From positions 1-12,824 of the forward strand of contig DATGYC010000102.1 of assembly GCA_035298385.1 (NCBI GenBank): DNA of 12,824 nt. Direction: 5' to 3'. Below the pieces are notes generated by a model. The model ran no database searches. It was not told the origin of the DNA and saw only the letters and a program-made list of their open reading frames with translations. This stretch comes from DATGYC01 sp035298385. GTDB taxonomy: Bacteria > Bacillota > Sulfobacillia > Symbiobacteriales > Symbiobacteriaceae. Numbering within the stretch: the stretch's first letter is position 1; the number at the start of each line of letters is the position of its first letter. Positions 1 through 5,807 of this stretch are shown one piece after another. A program made the position numbers and the translations under genes.

Positions 1-1
1 G

Positions 2-235
2 TACACCGGGCAGCGGGTGGTACGCCAGGGCAAGATCGTGATGGGTGCTGGGGTCTCGGCTGGCATCGATATGGCGCTGACCCTGGTCGATGCGCTAGCA
101 GGGCGCGAGACGGCGGAGTCGATCCAGCTCGTGATCGAGTACGATCCGCAGCCGCCCTTTGATGCGGGGGCGCCGCAGAAGGCTTCGCGGGCGGTGCTGA
201 AGCTGGCGAAGGGGCAGCTGGTTAAGGAGCCCTGA
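2..235 (+). CDS. DJ-1/PfpI family protein, C-terminal part (5' end outside window)
   Basis: The open frame enters from the left edge (first full codon at position 2) and ends at TGA 233-235, giving the last 77 residues. The segment with GVSAGIDMAL, followed by IQLVIEYDPQPPFDAG, is typical of the C-terminal part of DJ-1/PfpI (ThiJ-like, class I glutamine amidotransferase-like) proteins. Related members are annotated as isonitrile hydratases, transcriptional regulators or proteases, so the exact activity cannot be assigned. The nucleophilic cysteine of this family lies upstream, outside the window. An in-frame GTG at 17 is internal to the fold and is not a real start. The gene is followed by a gap of about 95 bases with a weak hairpin, so it probably forms a separate unit from what follows. 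Family assignment is confident; function is open. Confidence 0.82.
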   Translation, partial: YTGQRVVRQGKIVMGAGVSAGIDMALTLVDALAGRETAESIQLVIEYDPQPPFDAGAPQKASRAVLKLAKGQLVKEP

Positions 236-240
236 AGGGC

Positions 241-268
241 CGCGAGTTGGCTGCTGGGGCAACTCGTG
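241..268 (+). terminator. Weak hairpin after the DJ-1/PfpI gene
   Basis: Arms CGCGAGTTG (241-249) and CAACTCGTG (260-268) pair over 9 bases with one G-U wobble, around a 10-base loop. The hairpin starts six bases after the DJ-1/PfpI stop codon, where a terminator would be expected, but no T-run follows. It could be a factor-dependent or poor intrinsic terminator, or a chance structure. Confidence 0.3.
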
Positions 269-294
269 CGGCGAGGAGTGCGCCGGTACCTTAG

Positions 295-324
295 TTGACG
301 CCGCCTGAACGTACAAACTATACT
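295..324 (+). promoter_or_regulatory. Sigma-70-type promoter ahead of the Uma2 remnant
   Basis: A -35 box TTGACG (295-300) is separated by 18 bases from a -10 box TATACT (319-324), five of six matches to consensus in each box. Transcription would start near 331, almost exactly where the truncated Uma2 frame opens. The promoter therefore looks intact while the start codon and N-terminal half of the gene it served are gone. Confidence 0.6.
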
Positions 325-333
325 GAGAGCTAG

Positions 334-603
334 ACGGGTCAGGACCACGGCGCCCCCGATCTCGTGATCGAGATCCTGTCGCCCTCCAATCTCAAGCGGG
401 ACCTCGAGGAGAAGCGGCAGATCTACAGTACATACGGCGTACACGAGTACTGGATCGTCGACCCCGAGGCCAAGAGCGTAGCGATCTTGACCCAGCAGGG
501 CGCCGGCCTGGAGAGCTGGCAGCGCTTTGCTGCCAACGCTGCACTCAGTTCCCCCTTACTCCCCGGACTACAGATCGAATTGACCGATATCTTCCCGGCA
601 TAG
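334..603 (+). pseudogene. Uma2-type (DUF820) nuclease-fold gene, 5'-truncated remnant
   Basis: The frame opens right after an in-frame TAG (331-333) and runs to TAG 601-603. Family similarity begins at GAPDLVIEILSPSN (from 349), the classic core of Uma2 family proteins, a PD-(D/E)XK restriction-endonuclease-like fold common as scattered paralogues in Chloroflexi, cyanobacteria and some other phyla. The acidic residues of APDLVIE, the later lysine of EEKRQIY, and the C-terminal GVHEYWIVDP strand are all present. The roughly 80-100 residues that normally precede this core are absent, and no similarity to them is visible in any frame between 236 and 333. The first possible start, GTG 364, has no ribosome binding site and lies inside the core strand. 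I infer an internal deletion that fused the promoter region to the middle of the gene. A short expressed protein from 364 is possible but unlikely. Confidence 0.72.
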
Positions 604-607
604 CCAC

Positions 608-639
608 AGGGCGCCCAGCAAGGGGCGCCCTTTCTTTTT
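608..639 (+). terminator. Intrinsic terminator after the Uma2 remnant
   Basis: Perfect 9-base stem: AGGGCGCCC (608-616) with GGGCGCCCT (623-631), loop AGCAAG, followed by TTCTTTTT (632-639). It lies four bases after the stop codon. Each arm holds one copy of the palindrome GGGCGCCC. It insulates the ABC operon promoter 11 bases downstream from upstream transcription. Confidence 0.85.
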
Positions 640-650
640 GCAAGTTCCTG

Positions 651-679
651 TTGACAGGCTATACAAACCTGCATAGAAT
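651..679 (+). promoter_or_regulatory. Strong sigma-70-type promoter of the ABC exporter operon
   Basis: TTGACA (651-656, perfect -35), 17-base spacer, TAGAAT (674-679, five of six to TATAAT). It is the best promoter in the window. The start point would fall near 686, giving a leader of about 50 bases before the GTG at 736. An inverted repeat sits just downstream at 690-706. Confidence 0.8.
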
Positions 680-689
680 AGGTTCAATT

Positions 690-706
690 TACCTCTACCA
701 GAGGTA
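690..706 (+). promoter_or_regulatory. Inverted repeat at the start of the ABC operon leader, candidate operator
   Basis: TACCTCT (690-696) and AGAGGTA (700-706) form a perfect 7-base inverted repeat around the three bases ACC. It begins a few bases after the predicted transcription start, a classical place for a repressor operator, and would also fold as a small RNA hairpin. No regulator gene is adjacent, so the factor is unknown. Confidence 0.5.
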
Positions 707-735
707 GAGCCCCACAGCGAAGGGAGGCACCGCCC

Positions 736-1743
736 GTGGCCATCATCGAAGTCAAGCAGCTCCAGAAGTCCTTTAAGCTCCCAGTCCGTCCCGAGGGCGG
801 CATGGCTCGCCTCCGCAGCCTCTTCCGCTCCCAATACCAGACCCATGAGGCCGTCAAGGCGATCTCCTTTGCCGTTCAAGAGGGCGAAGCCCTCGCCTTC
901 ATCGGCCCGAACGGCGCCGGCAAGTCGACCACCATCAAGATGCTGACCGGTATCCTCCACCCCACCGCGGGCGAGGCGACCGTTATGGGCCTCACCCCCT
1001 GGAAACAGCGCCAGCAGCTCGCCTTCCAGATCGGTTCGGTCTTCGGCCAGAAGTCGCAGCTCTGGCTCCATCTGCCCCCGCTCGACACCTTCAACCTGCT
1101 GGCGCGGATCTACGAACTGGACTGGTCCAGCTACCTGCAGCGCCGCTCGGAGCTGATCGAGCTCTTCGAACTGGACTCCTTCCTGCACACCCCGGCCCGC
1201 AAGCTCTCGCTCGGCCAGCGGATGCGCTGTGAGATCGCCGCCTCGCTCCTGCACAAGCCCCGCATCATCTTCCTCGATGAGCCGACGATCGGCCTCGATC
1301 CGGTCGCCAAGGCGGCGATTCGAGACCTGATCCGGCGGGCGAACCGCGAGGATGGGGTGACGGTCTTCCTGACCTCGCACGATGCGGGCGACATCGAGTC
1401 GCTCTGCAAGCGGGTGATCATCATCAATGAGGGCCAGGTCGTGATGGACGACTCGGTCAATGAGATGCGCCGCTCCTTCATGCAGAAGCGCGAGGTCTCG
1501 CTGAAGCTGGGCGTCGCCTTTGATGGCGCCTTCACCATGACGGGCGTGGAGGTGCTGAAGGCGAAGGGCTACGGCCTGAAGCTGGCCGTCGACACCCAGC
1601 AGGTCGGCATCGATGTCGTCCTCTCGACCCTGCTACAGCGCTACCCGGTCCAGGATGTGACGATCGAGTATGAGCCGCTGGAGGATGTGATCGCGGCGAT
1701 CTACCGCGGGAGGGGTGAGGGCCGATGGGCAGTCGGCAAGTAG
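736..1743 (+). CDS. ABC-2-type exporter ATP-binding protein (COG4586-like)
   Basis: This is the nucleotide-binding subunit of an ABC exporter of unknown substrate, expected on the cytoplasmic face of the membrane with the two permeases encoded next. Visible motifs: Walker A GPNGAGKST (residues 57-65), Q-loop region near GSVFGQKSQ (100-108), signature LSLGQ (157-161), Walker B IIFLDE (177-182) and the H-loop histidine in TSHD (about 215). The N-terminal part carries the extra stretch (residues 14-36) before the first strand that is usual in the COG4586 group, and a C-terminal extension of about 100 residues follows the ATPase core. The GTG start at 736 is fixed by AGGGAGG at 721-727. The 3' end overlaps the first permease by 19 bases, implying translational coupling. 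The best-known relatives travel with COG4587 and COG3694 permeases, as here; substrate is not predictable. Confidence 0.92.
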   Translation: MAIIEVKQLQKSFKLPVRPEGGMARLRSLFRSQYQTHEAVKAISFAVQEGEALAFIGPNGAGKSTTIKMLTGILHPTAGEATVMGLTPWKQRQQLAFQIGSVFGQKSQLWLHLPPLDTFNLLARIYELDWSSYLQRRSELIELFELDSFLHTPARKLSLGQRMRCEIAASLLHKPRIIFLDEPTIGLDPVAKAAIRDLIRRANREDGVTVFLTSHDAGDIESLCKRVIIINEGQVVMDDSVNEMRRSFMQKREVSLKLGVAFDGAFTMTGVEVLKAKGYGLKLAVDTQQVGIDVVLSTLLQRYPVQDVTIEYEPLEDVIAAIYRGRGEGRWAVGK

Positions 1744-2528
1744 CCCTCAAGTACGCAGCGGTAGGCGCCACCCAGGTCCGCTCCCGCTGGACCTACGTCG
1801 GGGAGCGGCTGCTCTCCAACCTCTTCTTGGCCGTTATCATCTACGTCTTTGTCCAGCTCTGGCGGGCGACCTACAGCGGGACGGGCGCCAGCATCGATGG
1901 CCTGACCCTGCCGCAGATGATCTGGTACTTCGTCGCCACGGAGGCGATCCAGTTCTCAATGCCCCGGGTGCATTCGCTAATCGAGACGGAGGTCCGCAAT
2001 GGCGACCTGGCGCTGCGGCTGAACAAGCCGTACCAGTACCTCGGCTTTCACGTGGCCGCCTTCTTGGGTGACGGCGTGGTGCAACTGGCGGCCGCCCTTC
2101 CGGTGGCGGCAGCGGTGGCGCTCCTGACCGTTGGCCCGATCGCGGTGCCGCTCTATGCGATCCCGGTCCTACTCTTCGTCTGGGTGACGACGCTGCTGTT
2201 GCACTTCGCCTGGGCAGCGATGATCGGCCTCTGCGCCTTCTGGTTGGAGGATGTCTCTGGCGTCTACTTGATCCTCGACAAGTTCAAGTGGGTGATGGGC
2301 GGCTTCATGATGCCGATCGCCCTCTTTCCGGACTGGTTGCAGCGGATCGCCGGGAGCCTGCCGTTCAAGTATATGTTCGGTGAGCCGGCCCGCCTGATGG
2401 TGCAGTTCAGTTGGGCGAAGGTGGGGGCGCTCCTCTCTGGGCAGGCCCTCTGGCTTGTGATCATGTTCGCCCTCTTGTACGGCGTCTATCGCCTGGGCGT
2501 GAGGAGGGTTGACTCCAATGGCGGGTAG
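1725..2528 (+). CDS. ABC-2 family permease (COG4587-like, ABC2_membrane_6)
   Basis: An integral membrane subunit of 267 residues with about six hydrophobic segments: near residues 30-45, 62-78, 105-140 (likely two), 145-175 and a last one around 240-258. The segments FMMPIALFPDWL and LPFKYMFGEPARL resemble the conserved C-terminal region of this permease family. It is expected to form a heterodimeric channel with the next gene product, driven by the upstream ATPase. The ATG at 1725 follows a GAGG-type site inside the ATPase gene, and the frames overlap by 19 bases. It ends 11 bases inside the next permease gene. The hydrophobic N-terminus starts without a cleavable signal peptide. Substrate unknown. 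Confidence 0.88.
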   Translation: MGSRQVALKYAAVGATQVRSRWTYVGERLLSNLFLAVIIYVFVQLWRATYSGTGASIDGLTLPQMIWYFVATEAIQFSMPRVHSLIETEVRNGDLALRLNKPYQYLGFHVAAFLGDGVVQLAAALPVAAAVALLTVGPIAVPLYAIPVLLFVWVTTLLLHFAWAAMIGLCAFWLEDVSGVYLILDKFKWVMGGFMMPIALFPDWLQRIAGSLPFKYMFGEPARLMVQFSWAKVGALLSGQALWLVIMFALLYGVYRLGVRRVDSNGG

Positions 2529-3309
2529 CAAGTTCTTCGGCTTCATCGGTGGCTACTGGAGGGCCAACTGGGCCGCGGCCATGGAGTATCGGGCCTCCTT
2601 CCTGATGCAGTTCTTCGGCATGTTCCTCAACGATGGGATCTGGGTCCTCTTCTGGTCGCTCTACTTTACCCGCTTCCCGATGGTGAAGGGCTGGACCCTG
2701 CAGGACCTGATCATGCTCTGGTCGATCGTGACCGCCTCCTTTGGTCTCGCCTTTGGCGTCTTTTACAACGCCGCCCGACTGCCGGAGTTGGTGGTGCAGG
2801 GACAGCTTGACTACTATCTGGCGCTGCCGAAGCCGGTCTTGCTGCATCTGTTGGTCAGCCAGTTCCGCTTCTTGAACCTGGGCGACGCCCTCTTCGGGCC
2901 GCTGCTGCTGCTCTTCTTTGCGAAGCTGACGCTGGTGAAGCTCCTGCTCTACATCTTGGTGGTGCTCTGCGGTACCTTCATCTTCCTCGGCTTTGCGGTG
3001 ACGGTTGGCTCGCTCGTCTTCTTCCTGGGGCAGGCGGAGGGGCTGGCGGGGAACCTGGTGGGGGTGCTGGTCCACTTCGCGACCTATCCGACGGGGATCT
3101 TCAGCAAGGGTGTCCGGGTCCTGCTCTTTACGCTGATCCCGGCGGGCCTTGTGGCGACGCTTCCCGTGCAGATTCTGCGCGACTTCAACTGGGGCGATCT
3201 CGGCCTCTTGGTTGTGGGGGCGGTGGGCTTTGCGTCGCTGGGCGCCCTGCTCTTCACGCTGGGCCTGCGGCGGTATGAGTCCGGCAACCTCATGATGATG
3301 CGGCAATAG
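2518..3309 (+). CDS. ABC-2 family permease (COG3694-like, ABC2_membrane_6)
   Basis: This is the second membrane subunit, 263 residues, with about six membrane segments. Conserved stretches: QGQLDYYLALPKPVLLHLL near residues 95-113, and ATYPTGIF with LIPAGLVATLPVQIL near 187-220. It ends with GLRRYESGN, close to the usual C-terminus of COG3694 members. I place the start at ATG 2518 because GAGGAGGG (2501-2508) lies nine bases upstream; an in-frame TTG at 2509 abuts that site and is unlikely. The gene begins 11 bases before the previous stop, completing a tightly coupled three-gene operon. A hairpin terminator follows its stop within six bases. Substrate is unknown; relatives are only loosely described as exporters. 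Confidence 0.88.
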   Translation: MAGSKFFGFIGGYWRANWAAAMEYRASFLMQFFGMFLNDGIWVLFWSLYFTRFPMVKGWTLQDLIMLWSIVTASFGLAFGVFYNAARLPELVVQGQLDYYLALPKPVLLHLLVSQFRFLNLGDALFGPLLLLFFAKLTLVKLLLYILVVLCGTFIFLGFAVTVGSLVFFLGQAEGLAGNLVGVLVHFATYPTGIFSKGVRVLLFTLIPAGLVATLPVQILRDFNWGDLGLLVVGAVGFASLGALLFTLGLRRYESGNLMMMRQ

Positions 3310-3314
3310 GGAGA

Positions 3315-3357
3315 GAGCGGCGTGCCTTTCTGGGAGAGGCACGCCGCTCCTGGTTTT
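3315..3357 (+). terminator. Terminator of the ABC exporter operon
   Basis: Perfect 13-base stem, GAGCGGCGTGCCT (3315-3327) with AGGCACGCCGCTC (3337-3349), nine-base loop, then CTGGTTTT. The T-run is short and offset by four bases, but the stem is long and GC-rich and sits directly after the last stop codon of the operon. Confidence 0.75.
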
Positions 3358-3416
3358 GACGGCGCCAGTCTGTGCGTATCCCTTTGCAGAGGACGAGAAG
3401 GGGGTACAAGAGGCAG

Positions 3417-4274
3417 ATGGCGCACGAAGCGACGGAAGCGAAGCTGCGGGAGGGCTGGTTCTGGGCCGCCGTCTTCCGGGATCACGCCACCTTCATCCAT
3501 GACCGGTTGGCGCCGGATGCCGGGGAGGCGATTCGCTGGGCGAAGGCGTTCCGTGAGCGTTTTACGGCCCGGACGGAGGAGGCATCTGCCCTAGCGGGCC
3601 AGGCTGGCATCGCAGGACCGGCGGGCTCCTTCGCCCGGCCGAGCGGTCCGGGTCTTCTCCGCTTTGGTGGCCATGAACTGGGTCATTATGAGCAGGCGAC
3701 GGAGCGGCTGGTGGCGCCCCTGGTCAATGAGATCGCGGAGTTCATGGAGTACAAGCGCTGTCTGGTGGAGTTGAAGCTGGACTGCGCCATCAAGCTGGCG
3801 CTTGGTCCTGGCCTCCTCCAGCACATGGTGAACGAGGCCGATGAGGCGATTCTGGCGCTGAACGGGATGCGGGAGGAGCTGTTTCCCGATCCGGCGAGTC
3901 GAGCGATGCACACCCACCTGGTCTGGCTACCGGACTCCGCGGGCCACGCCGCCGCCCTGGATAACGATCTGGACGGGAGCGAGAAGCTCTTGAAGGGCCG
4001 GGCTCGGGAGTTCCAGCAGATCTTCGAGGGGATGCAGCTGAAGGCGACGGAGCTCGCCACAATGTTGCAGGTGCGGCCGCGCATGGTGGGCGCCCTCCGT
4101 CGCCTGAACGTCGATGCGCTGATCCAGGTCGGGCTCTTCCGCTCCTTCCTGGCGGAGCTGCGGGAGCATACGGCGGAGTGCGAGGTGCTGGGGAACCTGG
4201 TCCCCCTCTTCGCGGACCACATGCTACGGGAGGAGCTCTACTACATGGAGCAGATCAAGGCGATCCAAGGCTAA
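3417..4274 (+). CDS. DUF2935 family protein (two-bundle, ferritin-like metal-binding fold)
   Basis: A soluble, alpha-helical protein of 285 residues matching the DUF2935 pattern. The N-terminal helix reads FWAAVFRDHATFI with a histidine at residue 23. A second block has HMVNEADEAI. The second bundle begins near MHTHLVWLPDSAGHAAALDNDLD, whose histidines and acidic residues recur in the family, and the C-terminus is LFADHMLREELYYMEQIK. Structural members of this family form two four-helix bundles with putative metal ligands; the biological role is not established, and they occur mainly in Bacilli and Clostridia. I chose ATG 3417 over the upstream ATA/GTG-type options because the conserved first helix starts ten residues in; a GAAGGGGG run (3397-3404) lies 12 bases upstream. 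No clear promoter is visible in the 60-base gap. It converges with the minus-strand gene at 4313. Confidence 0.82.
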   Translation: MAHEATEAKLREGWFWAAVFRDHATFIHDRLAPDAGEAIRWAKAFRERFTARTEEASALAGQAGIAGPAGSFARPSGPGLLRFGGHELGHYEQATERLVAPLVNEIAEFMEYKRCLVELKLDCAIKLALGPGLLQHMVNEADEAILALNGMREELFPDPASRAMHTHLVWLPDSAGHAAALDNDLDGSEKLLKGRAREFQQIFEGMQLKATELATMLQVRPRMVGALRRLNVDALIQVGLFRSFLAELREHTAECEVLGNLVPLFADHMLREELYYMEQIKAIQG

Positions 4275-4275
4275 G

Positions 4276-4310
4276 ACGGAGCCCTCCCTGGATAGGGAGG
4301 GCCGTTTCGT
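4276..4310 (+). terminator. Shared hairpin terminator between convergent genes
   Basis: GCCCTCCCT (4281-4289), loop GGAT, AGGGAGGGC (4294-4302), a perfect 9-base stem that can extend by ACG/CGT across a two-base bulge. It follows the DUF2935 stop by six bases, and lies 11 bases beyond the stop of the minus-strand gene (TAG at 4315-4313), so it can serve both. The right flank is CGTTTCGT on the plus strand; the minus-strand tail CCGTCTT is weaker. Confidence 0.65.
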
Positions 4311-4312
4311 CT

Positions 4313-4738
4313 CTAGACGCAAGCGACGGTGTAGAGGTGGTTGCGGCCCAGGGCGCCCCGCTTGACGAGTCGGCGGAACTTCGACAGGCTAAGCTCCACC
4401 TGCTCGAGCTCGGCATCCTCGCCCTCCCAGGCGATCCCGAGTTGAAGCCGCTTGATCGGCTGCGCGGCGAGGGCGCTAAGCAGGAAGGAGAGGTCGCTCA
4501 TGGCCGAGCGCCGCCATCCGCGTGGCCTCTCGATCGCCAGGCCGCAGGAGCAGCCGGTCTCTCGGTCTCCCAGATGGATTGCGAGGTGATCTGGCGCCGC
4601 GGGGGCCGCTTCGCTGAACGGCGGCTGATCCTCCCAGTTGACGCGGACCCGGCGGGTGGTGGATGCCCAGCCCTCAATCGTCGCCCGTGCCCGCCCTAGA
4701 TTCTCACCCGTAAGGACCAGACCAACCTTCAGACACAC
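4313..4738 (-). CDS. Unrecognised 141-residue protein
   Basis: I do not recognise the family. The frame is supported by a GTG start at 4738 preceded, at eight bases, by an exemplary AGGAGG ribosome site (complement of about 4747-4752), and by its stop lying just before a hairpin. The protein is soluble-looking, with no signal peptide or membrane segment. It begins with an apparent beta strand (KVGLVLTG), has a GDRETGCSCG segment in the middle that could be a small metal or redox site (two cysteines one residue apart), a basic patch after it, and a mixed charged C-terminal part ending HLYTVACV. Codon use resembles its neighbours, so recent acquisition is not indicated. It lies 63 bases after the hydrolase gene, on the same strand, with a strong hairpin in the gap; no separate promoter fits there. 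A long plus-strand frame across the same DNA lacks a ribosome site and I treat it as a shadow. Confidence 0.6.
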   Translation of the reverse strand: MCLKVGLVLTGENLGRARATIEGWASTTRRVRVNWEDQPPFSEAAPAAPDHLAIHLGDRETGCSCGLAIERPRGWRRSAMSDLSFLLSALAAQPIKRLQLGIAWEGEDAELEQVELSLSKFRRLVKRGALGRNHLYTVACV

Positions 4739-4760
4739 GGCCCATCCCTCCTAAAGTCAA

Positions 4761-4790
4761 AGTCCCTCCCTGGTCGTCCAGGGAGGGACT
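4761..4790 (-). terminator. Perfect intercistronic hairpin between hydrolase and the unknown gene
   Basis: On the plus strand, AGTCCCTCCCTGG (4761-4773), loop TCGT, CCAGGGAGGGACT (4778-4790): 13 perfect base pairs with a tetraloop. Read on the minus strand it comes 11 bases after the hydrolase stop and is followed by TTGACTTT, an interrupted T-tract, then directly by the AGGAGG of the next gene. It could be a partial terminator that lowers expression of the downstream gene, or an RNA processing or stabilising element. Confidence 0.6.
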
Positions 4791-4801
4791 GCCTATTCAG
4801 C

Positions 4802-5611
4802 TTACTGGGTTACTGTGCGGAACTTGCCTATTGCGTCACTGTCCAGTGTCGTGAAGGCGACCAACTCCGCGGCGAACCTGTCGGGCTCTCGCGTGATCAC
4901 CCGGTGGTCTGCCTTTGGGTGGAGCCAGAGCAGCGCCTGCGGAAGTCTGGCCTGAAGCTGCCGCGCGTAGGGGAGGAGCCAGCGGTCCTTCGCACCGTTG
5001 ACTAGGAGGACGGGCGCCCGGATCTGCGGTGCAAAGGTGAGTGGGTCCCAGCGACGGATCTCGTGAAAGAAGGCAGTAAGGGCGGTTGGTGCCACGCTCA
5101 GCGCGTGGGGGAGGACCAACTGGTAGTGCGCTCGGTCCACGTAGTTAGTCCGCAGGATCTGCTTGCCGATCCAGGCTGACAGCCCAAGCCGCAGGAGCAG
5201 CTCACCGCCCCGCACCTTGAGCGCGATGTCGGGGGTGGTGGCAGGGGTTGGGACGCTCACCCCGACGACGCCCGCCCAGCGGTGGGGCGCCCTACTAGCG
5301 GCCAGAAGGGCGATCGTTGCAGCGGAGGAGTACCCGACAAGGATGGGGGCGAGGGGATCGGGCGGGGCAGGCAGGTTCAGGTGATCGGCTAGTTCGGCGA
5401 GCTGGTCCGCTACGGGGGCGTAGCTCCAGGGGTGCTCGCGTCCGCCGCTTCGCCCGTGGCCGGGCAGGTCGAGCGTGATCGCCTGAAAGCGGCCAGCCAG
5501 CCGGTCCAGGATCGGCCGCCAGTAGAGACCGGAGAGTCCGGGCGGGTGGAGGAAGAGGAGGGGGCGCCCGTCGCCCTCTTGCTCAAAGTAGAGTTGCTGA
5601 TGGTATGGCAT
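4802..5611 (-). CDS. Alpha/beta-fold hydrolase
   Basis: A cytoplasmic serine hydrolase of the alpha/beta fold, 269 residues from the chosen start. Visible: the oxyanion region LFLHPPGLSG (residues 19-28), the LDLPGHGRSGG strand-turn typical of the family (48-57), the nucleophile elbow GYSSA with Ser95, an acidic residue in NGAKDRWLLP (Asp209), and the catalytic histidine in KADHRV (His236). The elbow ends in alanine rather than the usual glycine (G-x-S-x-A), a tolerated variant. Substrate cannot be predicted; esterase-, haloperoxidase- and proline-iminopeptidase-like enzymes share this layout. I place the start at ATG 5611, preceded by AAGGA only one base away, because the frame upstream (TTG 5716 onward) reads through a GC hairpin with no family similarity. 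That weak spacing leaves the start less sure than the gene. Confidence 0.82.
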   Translation of the reverse strand: MPYHQQLYFEQEGDGRPLLFLHPPGLSGLYWRPILDRLAGRFQAITLDLPGHGRSGGREHPWSYAPVADQLAELADHLNLPAPPDPLAPILVGYSSAATIALLAASRAPHRWAGVVGVSVPTPATTPDIALKVRGGELLLRLGLSAWIGKQILRTNYVDRAHYQLVLPHALSVAPTALTAFFHEIRRWDPLTFAPQIRAPVLLVNGAKDRWLLPYARQLQARLPQALLWLHPKADHRVITREPDRFAAELVAFTTLDSDAIGKFRTVTQ

Positions 5612-5629
5612 GTCCTTAGTATGAGCAGA

Positions 5630-5669
5630 CGGCAGGGCGCCCATCGGGGAGGGCGCCCTGCCGTTTCGT
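5630..5669. terminator. Perfect 13-bp hairpin built from two GGGCGCCC copies, upstream of the hydrolase
   Basis: CGGCAGGGCGCCC (5630-5642), eight-base loop, GGGCGCCCTGCCG (5651-5663). On the plus strand it is followed by TTTCGT, the same CCGTTTCGT tail seen after the hairpin at 4281-4302, so it may stop antisense transcription from entering the dcw leader. On the minus strand it forms the very start of the predicted hydrolase mRNA, 19 bases before the start codon, and no T-run follows there, so it would act as a 5' stem-loop rather than a terminator. Confidence 0.6.
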
Positions 5670-5697
5670 GGATAGGACTTTGGTCCCATTTTGTAAA
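5669..5697 (-). promoter_or_regulatory. Possible promoter of the hydrolase gene
   Basis: On the minus strand TTTACA (complement of 5692-5697), a 17-base spacer and TATCCA (complement of 5669-5674). The -35 matches five of six, the -10 only three of six. If used, transcription would start near 5662, at the foot of the hairpin at 5663-5630. Offered as a candidate only. Confidence 0.3.
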
Positions 5698-5758
5698 AAA
5701 GCACACAAAAACGCAACTGAACGAGAGGAAATTAGTTTGTGTCGTCGAAAGGGGGTTT

Positions 5759-5790
5759 CTAGTGGAGGAAAGTGGGGGAAAGTGGAGGAA
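5759..5790 (+). promoter_or_regulatory. MraZ-binding box array (three 10-bp direct repeats)
   Basis: AGTGGAGGAA (5761-5770), AGTGGGGGAA (5771-5780) and AGTGGAGGAA (5781-5790) are tandem repeats with an exact 10-base period, differing at one position. A fourth, degenerate unit AGTGGAGGGG lies at 5871-5880 over the mraZ ribosome site. MraZ is known to bind short direct repeats with one helical turn of spacing ahead of its own gene (TGGGN units in Escherichia coli, AAAGTG-type units in mollicutes); read in the latter phase, the units here are AAAGTGGRGG. The array lies about 100 bases before mraZ. The binding itself is inferred, not shown. No convincing sigma-70 promoter is visible next to it. 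Confidence 0.75.
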
Positions 5791-5807
5791 CATCCCTTGG
5801 CTTGATT

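Noticed and set aside
568..1380. Long minus-strand open frame of 270 codons
   Set aside because: It lies opposite the ABC ATPase gene, has low-complexity charged composition typical of the GC-rich antisense frame, no ribosome site, and crosses the promoter and terminator at 608-679.
2461..3342. Minus-strand open frame of 293 codons
   Set aside because: Antisense to the second permease, rich in Gln/Glu/Arg/His repeats expected from reversed membrane-protein codons, and it runs through the operon terminator hairpin.
3356..3382. Possible promoter TTGACG / TATCCC before the DUF2935 gene
   Set aside because: The spacer is only 15 bases and the -10 is poor; the -35 also overlaps the tail of the ABC operon terminator.
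4178..4699. Plus-strand open frame opposite the unknown gene
   Set aside because: It begins inside the DUF2935 gene, reads through the terminator hairpin at 4281-4302 and lacks a ribosome site, whereas the minus-strand frame has a consensus one.
5761..5790. The three tandem repeats as a CRISPR or minisatellite
   Set aside because: The units are 10 bases, without spacers, directly ahead of mraZ, and match the known geometry of MraZ operators.
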